Assembly (NCBI RefSeq): GCF_003600835.1
Contig: NZ_NQYC01000001.1
Coordinates: forward strand, 2,250,001-2,314,000
Direction: 5' to 3'
DNA length: 64,000 bases
Source of the DNA: Bacillus sp. PK3_68
GTDB lineage: Bacteria > Bacillota > Bacilli > Bacillales > Domibacillaceae
Of this stretch, positions 34,222 through 43,454 are shown one piece after another. The notes beneath the pieces were generated by a model that ran no database searches, had not been told where the DNA came from, and was given only the letters and a program-made list of their open reading frames with translations. A program made the translations under genes and the position numbers. The first letter of the stretch is position 1. Every line of letters begins with the position of its first letter.

Positions 34222-35319
34222 ATGATGGTGGCTGAATTAAAATTACAACACATCTATAAAAACTACAATAGAAAGGTTACGGCTATAGAAGACTTTAACC
34301 TTGATATTAAAGAGAAAGAATTTATTGTATTCGTTGGCCCTTCAGGCTGCGGCAAATCGACTATTTTGCGAATGATTGCCGGACTTGAAACAATCTCACA
34401 AGGTGATTTGCTGTTAGATGGCAAACGAATGAACGATGTGCCCTCGAAAGAGCGCGACATTGCCTTGGTCTTCCAAAACTATGCACTCTACCCTCATATG
34501 AACGTCTATCAAAACATGGCATTTGGGCTAAAGCTTCGTAAATATGCAAAGGAGGAAATTGACCGCCGGGTGAAAGAAACAGCGTTCCTCCTTGGTCTTG
34601 AATCCTGCCTGGACCGCAAACCAAGTGCGCTCTCCGGGGGGCAATGCCAGCGGGTCGCACTCGGCCGTGCCATCGTTCGTGATGCTAAAGTTTTTTTAAT
34701 GGACGAGCCTTTATCGAATCTTGATGCTAAGCTTCGCGTTCAGATGCGCGCAGAGATTATAAAGCTTCATGAACGCCTGCAAACAACGACCATTTATGTT
34801 ACACACGACCAGACAGAGGCCATGACAATGGCTACCCGTCTCGTTGTTATGAAAGAGGGAACCATTCAACAGATTGGCTCCCCGAAAGAAGTATACGATA
34901 ATCCAGTCAATACATTCGTCGGAGGTTTCATTGGTTCACCGGCCATGAACTTTTTTGCCGGTACTCTTTCAGAGCACGCCTTTCAGCTCGGAACGGTGTC
35001 CATTCCAATTCCTGAAAGAAAGCTGGCCTGCTTGCGAACGCAAGGATACGTAAATAAACCGATCATTCTTGGCGTCCGCCCGGAAGACTTTTATACAGAG
35101 CCTCACGGCGATGCGATGATTCAAGTAAAAGCGGAAGCCGTTGAATGGCTGGGAGCAGAAGCCGTGGTGCACGGAAAAATCTCCTCCCATTCCTTTGCTA
35201 TCCGGTTTAATCCAAGAGCTGACTTTCAATCTGGCCAGACTTTGTCACTGTCAATCGATATGAACAAAGCTCATTTCTTCGACTCAAGTACAGAAACACG
35301 CATTCTCCTTGGCGAATAG
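34222..35319 (+). CDS. MsmX/UgpC-type ABC transporter ATPase
   Basis: ABC ATPase of 365 aa with Walker A GPSGCGKST (about 38-46), Q-loop, signature LSGGQCQRVALGRA, Walker B KVFLMDEPLSNLDAKL, H-loop VTHDQTE and a C-terminal OB-fold/TOBE domain. The sequence is close to MsmX, the multi-purpose ATPase for sugar importers, including the stretch FQNYALYPHMNVYQN. Position before modA and modB, with no modC present, suggests that it energises molybdate uptake. The signature has Cys where Arg or Gln is usual. ATG may be at codon 1 or 2. Confidence 0.88.
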   Translation: MMVAELKLQHIYKNYNRKVTAIEDFNLDIKEKEFIVFVGPSGCGKSTILRMIAGLETISQGDLLLDGKRMNDVPSKERDIALVFQNYALYPHMNVYQNMAFGLKLRKYAKEEIDRRVKETAFLLGLESCLDRKPSALSGGQCQRVALGRAIVRDAKVFLMDEPLSNLDAKLRVQMRAEIIKLHERLQTTTIYVTHDQTEAMTMATRLVVMKEGTIQQIGSPKEVYDNPVNTFVGGFIGSPAMNFFAGTLSEHAFQLGTVSIPIPERKLACLRTQGYVNKPIILGVRPEDFYTEPHGDAMIQVKAEAVEWLGAEAVVHGKISSHSFAIRFNPRADFQSGQTLSLSIDMNKAHFFDSSTETRILLGE

Positions 35320-35360
35320 AAAAAGCAATTTTTTAAAAAGTACGAAAAAACTATTTCCGT

Positions 35361-35394
35361 TTAGTTATAATTAGATATAATCTTTTATAACTAA
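35361..35394. promoter_or_regulatory. Inverted repeat before modA
   Basis: TTAGTTATAA (35361-35370) and TTATAACTAA (35385-35394), a perfect 10-bp inverted repeat with a 14-base spacer, about 20 bases before the modA ribosome site. The halves resemble the TTATA-rich halves of ModE sites. It is a likely operator for the divergent HTH-binding-protein regulator. Confidence 0.5.
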
Positions 35395-35415
35395 TTATAA
35401 AATAGGGGTGTGAGG

Positions 35416-36222
35416 ATGAAAAAACATTTTAAGCTAACGGGCATTTTATTGTTTGTATTGATGCTAATGGCGGCATGCTCAAACAATAAGAGCGCTGAAT
35501 CAGCGGACAAGAACGCTGTCACTGGAAAACAGAAAGAAGTAGAATTAACGATTTCCGCAGCTGCCAGTCTGAAGGATGCGATGGATGATATGCAGGCAGC
35601 CTATGAAAAGGAGCATCCCAATATCAAGCTGAAATTCAACTTCGGCAGCTCTGGTTCCCTCCAGCAGCAAATCTCTCAAGGAGCGCCAGTGGACTTGTTT
35701 TTTTCCGCAGCAGAAGAGAAGTTTGACGCATTAGTGAAAAAAGGAAAGATCCGTAAGGAGGACGGACTGGATCTTCTCGGCAATGACCTTGTATTAATTG
35801 CTCCAAAACAAGAAAAGGCTCCTATTAAGAGCTTTAAAGATTTAGGAAAAGCCGGCAAGATTTCGATTGGTATGCCAGAATCCGTACCGGCTGGAGAGTA
35901 TGCAAAGGAAACATTGGAAAAGATGAATCTGTGGAATACAGTGGAATCCAACATCGTTTACGCGAAGGATGTACGCCAGGTTCTCTCTTACGTTGAAACT
36001 GGAAATGTAGATGCAGGGATTGTCTATAAAACCGATGCCCTTGTTTCAAGCAAAGTAAAAATCGCGGCTACAGCTGATCCAAAAATGCATGGACCGATTA
36101 TTTATCCGGTGGGGGTTATTAAAGACTCCAAACATTATAAAGAAGCCAAGAACTTCTATCATTATTTGCAAAGCGATGAAGCGCTAAAGGTGTTTAAAGA
36201 CTATGGCTTCACTTCTCAATGA
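35416..36222 (+). CDS. modA: Molybdate-binding lipoprotein
   Basis: Substrate-binding protein of a molybdate ABC importer, 268 aa. The signal peptide ends in a lipobox-like LMAAC near residue 21. The mature part has ISAAASLKDAMDDMQAAYEK, FGSSGSLQQQISQGAPVDLFFSA and the later GMPESVPAGEYAKE, all typical of ModA. ATG at 35416 is seven bases after AGGGG; a GTG two codons upstream overlaps that site. The end overlaps modB by 20 bases. Confidence 0.92.
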   Translation: MKKHFKLTGILLFVLMLMAACSNNKSAESADKNAVTGKQKEVELTISAAASLKDAMDDMQAAYEKEHPNIKLKFNFGSSGSLQQQISQGAPVDLFFSAAEEKFDALVKKGKIRKEDGLDLLGNDLVLIAPKQEKAPIKSFKDLGKAGKISIGMPESVPAGEYAKETLEKMNLWNTVESNIVYAKDVRQVLSYVETGNVDAGIVYKTDALVSSKVKIAATADPKMHGPIIYPVGVIKDSKHYKEAKNFYHYLQSDEALKVFKDYGFTSQ

Positions 36223-36880
36223 AGCATCCATCGAAGAATTCCTAAGTCCGATTTGGCTTTCTTTAAAAATAGCCATTACAGCCGGTGTTGTAGTGATCAT
36301 AGCAGGAACATTAGCGGGACGGCTGTTAGCAAGAAAGAACTTTAAAGGACAAGCCGTTTTGGAAACCGTACTTATGCTGCCGATGGTGCTTCCTCCGACA
36401 GTGGTCGGCTTTTTTCTCATCGTTGTCTTTGGAAAAAACAGCCCAGCTGGAAGGGCCATTGAATGGCTCTTTCATCAACCGATTATTTTCACCTGGTGGG
36501 CCGGTGTGATGGCTTCGGCTATTGTCGCCTTTCCACTCATGTACCAATCCGCCAAATCTGGTTTTCAAGCTGTTAGCCGCGATATCGAAGATGCAGCAAG
36601 AGTCGACGGAGCGAGTGAATGGAAAGTCCTTCTATTCATTTCCATACCGCTCGCTTCTAAAGCCCTCATTTCTGGAAGCATCTTAAGTTTTGCCCGGGCT
36701 TTAGGAGAGTTTGGCGCTACCTTAATGTTCGCTGGCAACATACCCGGGGAAACCCAAACCATTCCGACAGCTATCTACATAGCCATCGATTCTGGCAATA
36801 TGACCATGGCCTGGCTATGGGTGCTCTCCATCGTCCTCCTCTCTTTCGTTATGCTGCTCATCGTGCGGATGAGACAATAA
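36203..36880 (+). CDS. modB: Molybdate ABC transporter permease
   Basis: Membrane permease of 225 aa with five hydrophobic helices. It contains MLPMVLPPTVVGFFLIVVFGKNSP and the EAA loop DIEDAARVDGASEWKVLLFISIPLA, characteristic of ModB. It overlaps modA, so it is translated in a coupled way. No modC follows; a terminator comes 15 bases later. Confidence 0.93.
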   Translation: MASLLNEASIEEFLSPIWLSLKIAITAGVVVIIAGTLAGRLLARKNFKGQAVLETVLMLPMVLPPTVVGFFLIVVFGKNSPAGRAIEWLFHQPIIFTWWAGVMASAIVAFPLMYQSAKSGFQAVSRDIEDAARVDGASEWKVLLFISIPLASKALISGSILSFARALGEFGATLMFAGNIPGETQTIPTAIYIAIDSGNMTMAWLWVLSIVLLSFVMLLIVRMRQ

Positions 36881-36894
36881 GAAAATAGATCAAT

Positions 36895-36927
36895 AGAGAG
36901 CTGTCTTACGAAAGTGGACAGCTCTCT
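36895..36927 (+). terminator. Terminator of mod operon
   Basis: Perfect 11-bp arms AGAGAGCTGTC and GACAGCTCTCT with an 11-base loop, followed on the plus strand by TTTTCAC. Confidence 0.78.
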
Positions 36928-36946
36928 TTTCACATCGCTTTCCTTA

Positions 36947-38279
36947 CTACTCAAATCTCAATGCTTGGCTCGGATTCATTCTTGCCGCTTTCAATGCCGG
37001 ATAAATGCCAAATAAAATACCAACGGCAAACGAAGAAGTCAAGGCCAGCTTCACAGCCCAGAGCGGCAGAACGAGCGAAAAGATAGAAATGGTGTCATTC
37101 CAGAGTTCAATAAATAAATAGCCGATCCCCAAACCAATCAGCCCGCCAAGAAAACAAAGAAGAAGCGTTTCAAAGAGAAACTGCACCATCACTTGAAATG
37201 TCGTCGCTCCCAGTGCTTTGCGAATGCCAATTTCCCGTGTCCTCTCCCTGACCGACATGACCATGACATTCATAATTCCTGTTCCACTAATAATGAGAGC
37301 TGTCACGGTAATCCCAGCGAGCATTGCTTGCAAAATCGCTGTGACTTTATTAAGTGCCTCCAACATCTGCTCTTGCTTCACGACGCTGAAGTCAATCTCC
37401 TTATGATTTTTTTTATAGCCGCAAATACGTCACCGTCGACCCGGTCAATGACCGCGGTGCTATCCGCTTCCACGATCATTTTGTTTAAATTTTTCATATT
37501 TGTTTCCTGTAAAGCCGTTTCAATCGGCATCACGACATTGTTGTCAGTACTTGAACCAAGTGAGGCATTTGGCGCCATAACACCGATAACCTTGTAATTC
37601 GTCCCGTTCATCACGACTTCTTTGCCGATAAGTGAAGCTTCCTGCTTCTCGGCCGCTGCACTCTGTGGCGCAAGCGAAGAAAATAGCCGCTGCCACCATG
37701 GCTTGGTCGCTGCGTCTGCCGGTTCCCTTGTTTCTTCCGGCCTACTTTCTTTTCCAAGCAGCCCTTCATAAATATTGCTACCTAAGACGACAACTCTCGC
37801 TTTCGCTTTTTGCTCTTCCTTCGTAAAAAAGCGCCCTTCAGCAAGCTTGGCATGCTGCACTCTGCTGTATTGATCCGTGCTGCCGACGAGGACTGCCTGC
37901 AGCTTTTTTATATTCCTCCCTTCTCCCGTCTGTACGGTTGATACAGTTTCCAAGTGAGGTGTGACTGAGCGGACACGTTCCACTTTTTCTATCTCTTTCG
38001 CATCCTCATACGTCAGCGTGCTCGGCACGCTCGTTAATCCGCTCAAAAGATCTTTTTGCCCGCTCACGGTATCGAGCACTCGGCCGGGAATAACTAAAAT
38101 TTGCTCCGCGCCAAGTCCCCCATCTGCTTAAGTAGCGTATCTTTCACACCAATAGAAATCGAAGCCAGCACAATGACCGCAAACATTCCAATGACGACAC
38201 CAGCCATTGAAAATAGCACCCGAAAACGATTCGCCCATAGCCCCAAACATGCCAGCTTAAATCCTGTAAGCAGCTTCAT
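36947..38279 (-). pseudogene. MacB-like ABC exporter permease with two frameshifts
   Basis: Permease with the FtsX/MacB fold: N-terminal helix (FRVLFSMAGVVIGMFAVIVLASISIG), a large extracellular domain, and three C-terminal helices with SVRERTREIGIRKALGATTFQVM. It is broken into three reading frames. The first break is near 38111-38112, where one G is missing (minus strand TTGGCGCGG; with GGG it reads KQMGDLGAEQILVIPGR). The second is in a run of eight A on the minus strand (37407-37414; nine would give FAAIKKNHKEIDFSVV). Repaired, it encodes about 440 aa. Either a double mutant or two sequencing errors. It overlaps its ATPase gene by 23 bases. Confidence 0.88.
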
Positions 38280-38946
38280 TGGCCGACTCCTTCAATATGC
38301 CGTTCTTCAATAAAAAAATACGTTCTGCCCGTTTGGCTACTTCTAAATCATGCGTAATCATCACGATGGTCGCCCCGTCTTTATGTACGTGTTCCATTAA
38401 TTGCAATACTTCATCGGTGGTTTCTTCATCCAAGCTTCCCGTTGGTTCGTCTGCCAAAATCAAGCCTGGCTCATTAACAAGTGCCCTTGCAATCGCCACT
38501 CGCTGTTTTTCCCCGCCGGATAGCCGGTTCGGCTTTTGATTCTTTTTATGCAATAGCCCGACTGCGTCGAGCATTTGAAGCACCTTGGCTTTCTTTCCAT
38601 TCCTTCTTTTCTCCCCATACGTAAGCGGCAAAAGCACATTTTGATAAACAGACAGATTGGGGATAAGGTGGAAGTGCTGAAAGATAAATCCAATCTCCTC
38701 ATTGCGCAAAGCGGTCCGTCTGCGTGCACTCATTTGATGAACACCCTGCCCTGCCAACTCATATTCTCCACCATCAAGCACATCTAGCGTCCCTAACAAA
38801 TTTAACAATGTACTCTTCCCCGATCCGGATTTGCCCATAATCGCCACATATTCACCTTTTTCAATATGCAGATTTACTCCTCGCAAGACGGGCAGCTTCT
38901 CTCCGCCGGAGCGGTAAACTTTTTGTCCGTTCCGCATTTCAATCAT
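38257..38946 (-). CDS. MacB/LolD-type ABC ATPase
   Basis: ABC ATPase of 229 aa with Walker A GKSGSGKSTLLNLL (38-51), signature LSGGEKQRVAIARA, Walker B ILADEPTGSLDEET and H-loop MITHD. It is the partner of the downstream FtsX-type permease. Such pairs export peptides, antimicrobials or lipoproteins; the substrate is unknown. No membrane-fusion protein gene is beside it. Confidence 0.92.
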   Translation of the reverse strand: MIEMRNGQKVYRSGGEKLPVLRGVNLHIEKGEYVAIMGKSGSGKSTLLNLLGTLDVLDGGEYELAGQGVHQMSARRRTALRNEEIGFIFQHFHLIPNLSVYQNVLLPLTYGEKRRNGKKAKVLQMLDAVGLLHKKNQKPNRLSGGEKQRVAIARALVNEPGLILADEPTGSLDEETTDEVLQLMEHVHKDGATIVMITHDLEVAKRAERIFLLKNGILKESANEAAYRI

Positions 38947-38980
38947 GACATAACCTCCTCTTCCTTTACTAAATATAAAA

Positions 38981-39022
38981 ACCCCGTGATTATCCGGAGC
39001 TTATCCAGCATAATCACGGGGT
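38981..39022. terminator. Bidirectional terminator ending the eps operon
   Basis: Perfect 13-bp arms ACCCCGTGATTAT and ATAATCACGGGGT, with T tracts on both strands. On the minus strand it lies past the VanZ gene and should end the polysaccharide transcript. Confidence 0.85.
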
Positions 39023-39064
39023 TTTTTATTCGTCTCGATCATTGGCATTTGAAAAACTGTTCAA

Positions 39065-39571
39065 TTACACGTTTATCTTGGGCAACAGTCTGTTTGGCCT
39101 TCTTATGTATAGAAATACATAAAGAGTGAGCGCTAACACTGCTCCAATCATATCCAAAAACACATCATTAAGAAGTGGTGTCCGCCCTCCTGTATAGAGC
39201 TGGTGCCATTCATCCATCCCGGCATACAGGAAGGTGCCAGCTAAAGCCACCAGTATGCCTTTCCTCACCCGATTCGGCTCCCATACTACGTATACCCGAA
39301 ATAAGGCGACAGCTAATAAACCGAATAAAAACAGATGAGCAAACTTACGGATGAAAAACTCAAGAAAATAGTAGTATCCTTGCGTCTCAATAGATATCTC
39401 TTTTCCCCAATAGGTTACTCTGCAGGCGGACAGCACGCCGGAAAAAGGTTCTCCGGGAAGCACCTGCTCCAGAAAGGGCACAAGCGATTGCTCCTCATAG
39501 GTTTGTGAAGAAAAAGAATAAATGATCCCCGCCACAATCAGCAGCATCGCCATCCTTACTAAATACTTCAT
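39065..39571 (-). CDS. VanZ-family membrane protein
   Basis: A 168-aa protein with four hydrophobic helices and the VanZ motifs RKFAHLFLFGLLA and LYAGMDEWHQLYTGGRTPLLNDVFLDMIGA. Members occur in glycopeptide-resistance and polysaccharide loci; the molecular role is unknown. ATG at 39571 follows AAGGAG by seven bases. It is the last gene of the polysaccharide operon. Confidence 0.88.
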   Translation of the reverse strand: MKYLVRMAMLLIVAGIIYSFSSQTYEEQSLVPFLEQVLPGEPFSGVLSACRVTYWGKEISIETQGYYYFLEFFIRKFAHLFLFGLLAVALFRVYVVWEPNRVRKGILVALAGTFLYAGMDEWHQLYTGGRTPLLNDVFLDMIGAVLALTLYVFLYIRRPNRLLPKINV

Positions 39572-39642
39572 GAAAAACTCCTTCGGTATCATTGAGTATC
39601 CCATATCCTTCTATCATCTGCTGGACAACAATCAGTTGGCCA

Positions 39643-40935
39643 TTATTTCATTTTTGAAGCCAGGACAGCTAAAATTTCCTTAAAGCCATTGTTATAAGTA
39701 TTAGAAGCGGCAGCAGAGAAATGATTCGCCTTTGTCTTGGCAGGACCTGAATACAAGTCTACTGCCTCGTAAGGCAGTGGAAATTGTTTTGCCAAATCAG
39801 CGTATACGTATTTTATTCTGTCGGAGCCGAGAAATACCCACCAGCCCATCGTAAAAGTTCCTGACAGCTCGTATGGTCCGTATCCATTGTTCCGCGTAGT
39901 CGCATAATTCCATCTGTACAGCCCGTTACGGCCATCCATGAAATTATTTAACTTGTAATAAGGCTTCTTGTCATCGGGATCAACAAGAACCTTATCAAAA
40001 AACTGCTTTTCGAGCCCTTGGCGAACGTTCAGAAATAACTCTCTTTGGGATGAGCCTTTCGGATAGGCCTTAATAAAACTTGTGATCCATAGCGGGAAAC
40101 GGTGGAAATGGGATGAATCAGCCGCTATCCCCTCTACTGGCTTTGCTGCCTGAATATTTTTTTTGTTATGGTACCCAGCATATAAGTAATCCGGATGGTC
40201 ACTCCATACGCCCGGCTGGAATAACCACCGTCCATCTGCGTAAAAATGACTCTCTTGCTGAAATACCTGATAGTTTATTTTTAAAATATCTTTAAGCACC
40301 GGATCATTTTGGAAGTGTCGGCTTAAATCAGCAGCAATCGCAAATGTAAAAAACTCTTCATCCACGAATGCCCGATAATAGTGACGGTCTACCTTTTCAT
40401 TTTCAAGCTTCCATAATACCCGTTGTCTCATCCCGCCCCGAAAATCTTTTTCTCCCCATTGCCACGCGGGCACTTCCAGCCATAGCTGCTGGATTTCACT
40501 TAATAAGTAATCCGCCAAATCATTAATGTGCTGCTTGTCGGCACCTTTATTCTCTGCTAATACGATATATTGGCTGATTAAATAATAATACTGCAGGGTG
40601 GACAACCGCTCCCCTTCCGCATGAATATTCAGCTCTTTGTGCTCGGCTGGGTTAAAATGCTGGAAATATTCTTTAAAATCACTTGTAAGCTCCTCATTAG
40701 AAGAAGAGTAAGCATAATGAAGAGGAACCATGAGCAAGTGCCCTGCATCATAAAAATCACGGCCGGATTGCAAGTCCTTTTGTAAATACACACGGATTGT
40801 GCTGTTCCACAAACTCTGTTCCTTCTCATTTAGCTTGCGGTTCACATCTTCATCCTCATGCCTGTTAGTAAAGATCGTTATACAGGTGACTGCGAAAGTA
40901 ACCAGTAAAATAAAAACTATTAACTTCTTATTCAC
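39643..40935 (-). CDS. Membrane-anchored exported protein of eps operon, unknown
   Basis: A 430-aa protein with an N-terminal uncleaved-type signal anchor (KKLIVFILLVTFAVTCITIF) and an extracellular, largely helical domain rich in Trp and Tyr (WNYATTRNNGYGPYELSG; WLFQPGVWSDHPDYLYAGYH). The repeated helix pairs and aromatic loops suggest an alpha/alpha toroid as in some glycoside hydrolases and lyases, but I cannot identify a family or catalytic residues. Position after epsN suggests a role in modifying or trimming the polymer. Confidence 0.75.
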   Translation of the reverse strand: MNKKLIVFILLVTFAVTCITIFTNRHEDEDVNRKLNEKEQSLWNSTIRVYLQKDLQSGRDFYDAGHLLMVPLHYAYSSSNEELTSDFKEYFQHFNPAEHKELNIHAEGERLSTLQYYYLISQYIVLAENKGADKQHINDLADYLLSEIQQLWLEVPAWQWGEKDFRGGMRQRVLWKLENEKVDRHYYRAFVDEEFFTFAIAADLSRHFQNDPVLKDILKINYQVFQQESHFYADGRWLFQPGVWSDHPDYLYAGYHNKKNIQAAKPVEGIAADSSHFHRFPLWITSFIKAYPKGSSQRELFLNVRQGLEKQFFDKVLVDPDDKKPYYKLNNFMDGRNGLYRWNYATTRNNGYGPYELSGTFTMGWWVFLGSDRIKYVYADLAKQFPLPYEAVDLYSGPAKTKANHFSAAASNTYNNGFKEILAVLASKMK

Positions 40936-41014
40936 GGTATTTAGTCCTTTTTATTTGGATCTATTACAGACGGAAACTGTTTCTGCTTTGATTCTCGTGA
41001 AAAGTATGCACTCG

Positions 41015-42175
41015 TCAGATGCTTATTTTTCCTTTTACTGTTTTCTTAATTGTATCAATCACTTTCTGTTGCTGGTCTTCAGTCATACTTGACCCTGAAG
41101 GCAGACATACACCCTTTTCAAATAGCTCATCTGAAACGCTTCTTCCTTTTTCGTGGGGATAATAAGCTGCTCCTGCAAATACCGGCTGCAGGTGGAGCGG
41201 TTTCCAAACAGGGCGCGCTTCAATATTCTCCGCCGCTAACGCTTCTATTAGCTGTGAAGGAGACACTCCAAGCTGGTCCTCGTCCATTGTGAATGTTGTG
41301 AGCCAGCGGTTATGCACGGTTCCTTCAAGCTCAGGCATAAATTCCACCCCATTCACATGGCTAAGTTCTTGTACATACCGGTTGAAAATAGCTCTTCTTG
41401 CTGCTACACGTTCATCAAGCACCTCCAGCTGCGCTCTGCCGACCCCGGCTAAAATATTGCTTAGGCGGTAATTATGGCCTGTTTCGCTATGCTGGTAATG
41501 AGGCGCCGGGTCGCGGGCCTGCGTCGCCAGAAAGCGGGCTCTGTGCAGTGCTTCCTCATCGTTTGATATAAGCATCCCCCCGCCGGACGTTGTAATAATT
41601 TTATTGCCGTTAAAAGAAAACACGCCGAATTTGCCGAACGTCCCGCTTTTTCTGCCTTTATATTCAGCTCCAAGCGATTCTGCCGCATCTTCAATGACCG
41701 GCACGTGATAGTAATCACAAATCGCTAACAGCTCATCCATTTTTGCACTTTGGCCGTATAAGTTGACGATAACAACTGCTTTTGGCAAGCATCCGGCTTT
41801 CTCAGCATCCACAAAAGCACGCTTTAAAGCAGCCGGAGACATATTCCAGCTATCGGGCTCCGAATCAATAAATACCGGTTTTGCCCCTTCATATACAATC
41901 GGGTTTGCACTTGCTATAAAGGTCAGTGATGAGCAGAATACGATATCCCCTTTTTTCACATCAAGCAGGCGGAGAGCCAGATGAATCGCTGCTGTGCCTG
42001 AACTAAGCGCTACCGCTCCTCGCATACGCACATAATCCGCCAGCTCCTTTTCAAAGTTATCCACATTCGGACCAAGCGGAGCAATCCAGTTTGTTTCAAA
42101 TGCTTCATTTATATACTTCTTCTCTCTTCCGCTCATGTGAGGCGGAGACAGAAGAATTTTCGATGACTGTACCAA
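41015..42175 (-). CDS. epsN: EpsN-type sugar aminotransferase
   Basis: PLP-dependent aminotransferase of the DegT/DnrJ/EryC1 family, 386 aa. It begins ILLSPPHMSGREKKYI as in B. subtilis EpsN, and has the PLP lysine in SFNGNKIITTSGGGM and VIEDAAESLG. It should aminate the 4-keto sugar made by the EpsC dehydratase, giving the 4-amino precursor of diacetylbacillosamine. The start is TTG at 42175, after AGGAGGGAG. It follows epsM by about 30 bases. Confidence 0.9.
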   Translation of the reverse strand: MVQSSKILLSPPHMSGREKKYINEAFETNWIAPLGPNVDNFEKELADYVRMRGAVALSSGTAAIHLALRLLDVKKGDIVFCSSLTFIASANPIVYEGAKPVFIDSEPDSWNMSPAALKRAFVDAEKAGCLPKAVVIVNLYGQSAKMDELLAICDYYHVPVIEDAAESLGAEYKGRKSGTFGKFGVFSFNGNKIITTSGGGMLISNDEEALHRARFLATQARDPAPHYQHSETGHNYRLSNILAGVGRAQLEVLDERVAARRAIFNRYVQELSHVNGVEFMPELEGTVHNRWLTTFTMDEDQLGVSPSQLIEALAAENIEARPVWKPLHLQPVFAGAAYYPHEKGRSVSDELFEKGVCLPSGSSMTEDQQQKVIDTIKKTVKGKISI

Positions 42176-42207
42176 CGTTCTCCCTCCTTCTCTTATGTGT
42201 AAAACTT

Positions 42208-42855
42208 TTAATCAAGTGACTCATGTATATATTGAATAATCTTTGCCGGTGTACCGACTGCGGTTACTTCTTCTGGTATATCATTGATGACAGCGGCACC
42301 AGCCCCGACGACTGACCACGCCCCGATCCTTTTCCCCGGAATGACAACAGCCCCTGCCCCAATATGAACGCCTTCCTCGACATGCACACTCCCGGTAAGA
42401 GCGGCATTGGGAGAAATGTGGGCAAAATCTTCAATCTTGTTGTCATGCTCAATAACAGCCGCCGTATTAATGATGGCATGCCGGCCAACGAAAGTATCCG
42501 CATTTATGACGGCATAAGGCATGACAACTGTTCCTGCTTCTACAACAGCCGAGGGACTGATCACTGCCGAGGGGTGAATGAGTACGGCAAATTGCGCGTC
42601 TATAGATGCTAACCGTTCGGCCATTTTCTTTCTTACCCGGTTATCTCCAATTGCTATAACAAACCTCACCTCTTCTCCCGCTTGCTTGAGCTGTGATGCA
42701 TACGAAACAGGAGCGAAAATCAATTCGCCCCTTTTCTCGGGAGACGGATATTTATCATCTAATAAAGCAACTATTTCATATTCTGCTCCCGCTCGAATAA
42801 TATCCTGGATAACCTTGCTGTGCCCGCCTCCACCGACAATCGCAATTTTCTTCAT
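42208..42855 (-). CDS. epsM: EpsM-type acetyltransferase
   Basis: A 215-aa sialic-acid O-acetyltransferase NeuD/PglD-family enzyme. A Rossmann-like N terminus ([18 protein letters not shown]) is followed by left-handed beta-helix hexapeptide repeats ([34 protein letters not shown]). It should N-acetylate the 4-amino sugar to UDP-diacetylbacillosamine. The start overlaps the epsL stop as ATGA. Confidence 0.9.
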   Translation of the reverse strand: MKKIAIVGGGGHSKVIQDIIRAGAEYEIVALLDDKYPSPEKRGELIFAPVSYASQLKQAGEEVRFVIAIGDNRVRKKMAERLASIDAQFAVLIHPSAVISPSAVVEAGTVVMPYAVINADTFVGRHAIINTAAVIEHDNKIEDFAHISPNAALTGSVHVEEGVHIGAGAVVIPGKRIGAWSVVGAGAAVINDIPEEVTAVGTPAKIIQYIHESLD

Positions 42856-43454
42856 TTCTCCACGCCTTTCGAACCTGTAAACTTCTCCATCGTCACATGC
42901 CCCGTCTGACTGATTCCTTCCGATTTAAATACTTTTAACACGGTCATGCCTAATATTTTCATATCCAGCCAGAAAGAACGATTGTCAACGTACCACACGT
43001 CCAGCAGGAATTTCTCTTCCCACGAAAGCGCGTTGCGGCCATTCACCTGCGCCCAACCGGTAATGCCGGGACGCACCTCGTGCCTCCTCGCTTGCTCCGG
43101 TGTGTAAAATTCTAAATACTCCATCAGTAATGGACGCGGACCGACCAGGCTGAGGTCACCTTTTAACACATTAAATAACTGCGGCAATTCATCGAGACTC
43201 AGCTTCCGAAGCAGCTGTCCAAAAGATGTCAGCCTCATATGATCAGGAAGCAACTGTCCGTTTTCATCATTCTCATCAGTCATTGTCCGAAATTTATAAA
43301 CAAAAAAAGGCTTGCCATGCAAGCCGGGACGCTGTTGTTTAAAAAGGACGGGCGAACCCAGTTTTAAGCGGATCAAAAAAGCGGTCACCAAGAGAACCGG
43401 CGACAAGAACATTAGACCAAGGAAAGAACAAATAATATCAAACGATCTTTTCAT
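42852..43454 (-). CDS. epsL: EpsL-type initiating sugar transferase
   Basis: A 200-aa monotopic phosphoglycosyl transferase that moves the first sugar phosphate onto undecaprenyl phosphate. It has the N-terminal membrane hairpin ([20 protein letters not shown]), [35 protein letters not shown] and [12 protein letters not shown], all diagnostic for the PglC/EpsL family. With EpsC, N and M nearby the first sugar is likely diacetylbacillosamine. Confidence 0.93.
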   Translation of the reverse strand: MKRSFDIICSFLGLMFLSPVLLVTAFLIRLKLGSPVLFKQQRPGLHGKPFFVYKFRTMTDENDENGQLLPDHMRLTSFGQLLRKLSLDELPQLFNVLKGDLSLVGPRPLLMEYLEFYTPEQARRHEVRPGITGWAQVNGRNALSWEEKFLLDVWYVDNRSFWLDMKILGMTVLKVFKSEGISQTGHVTMEKFTGSKGVEK

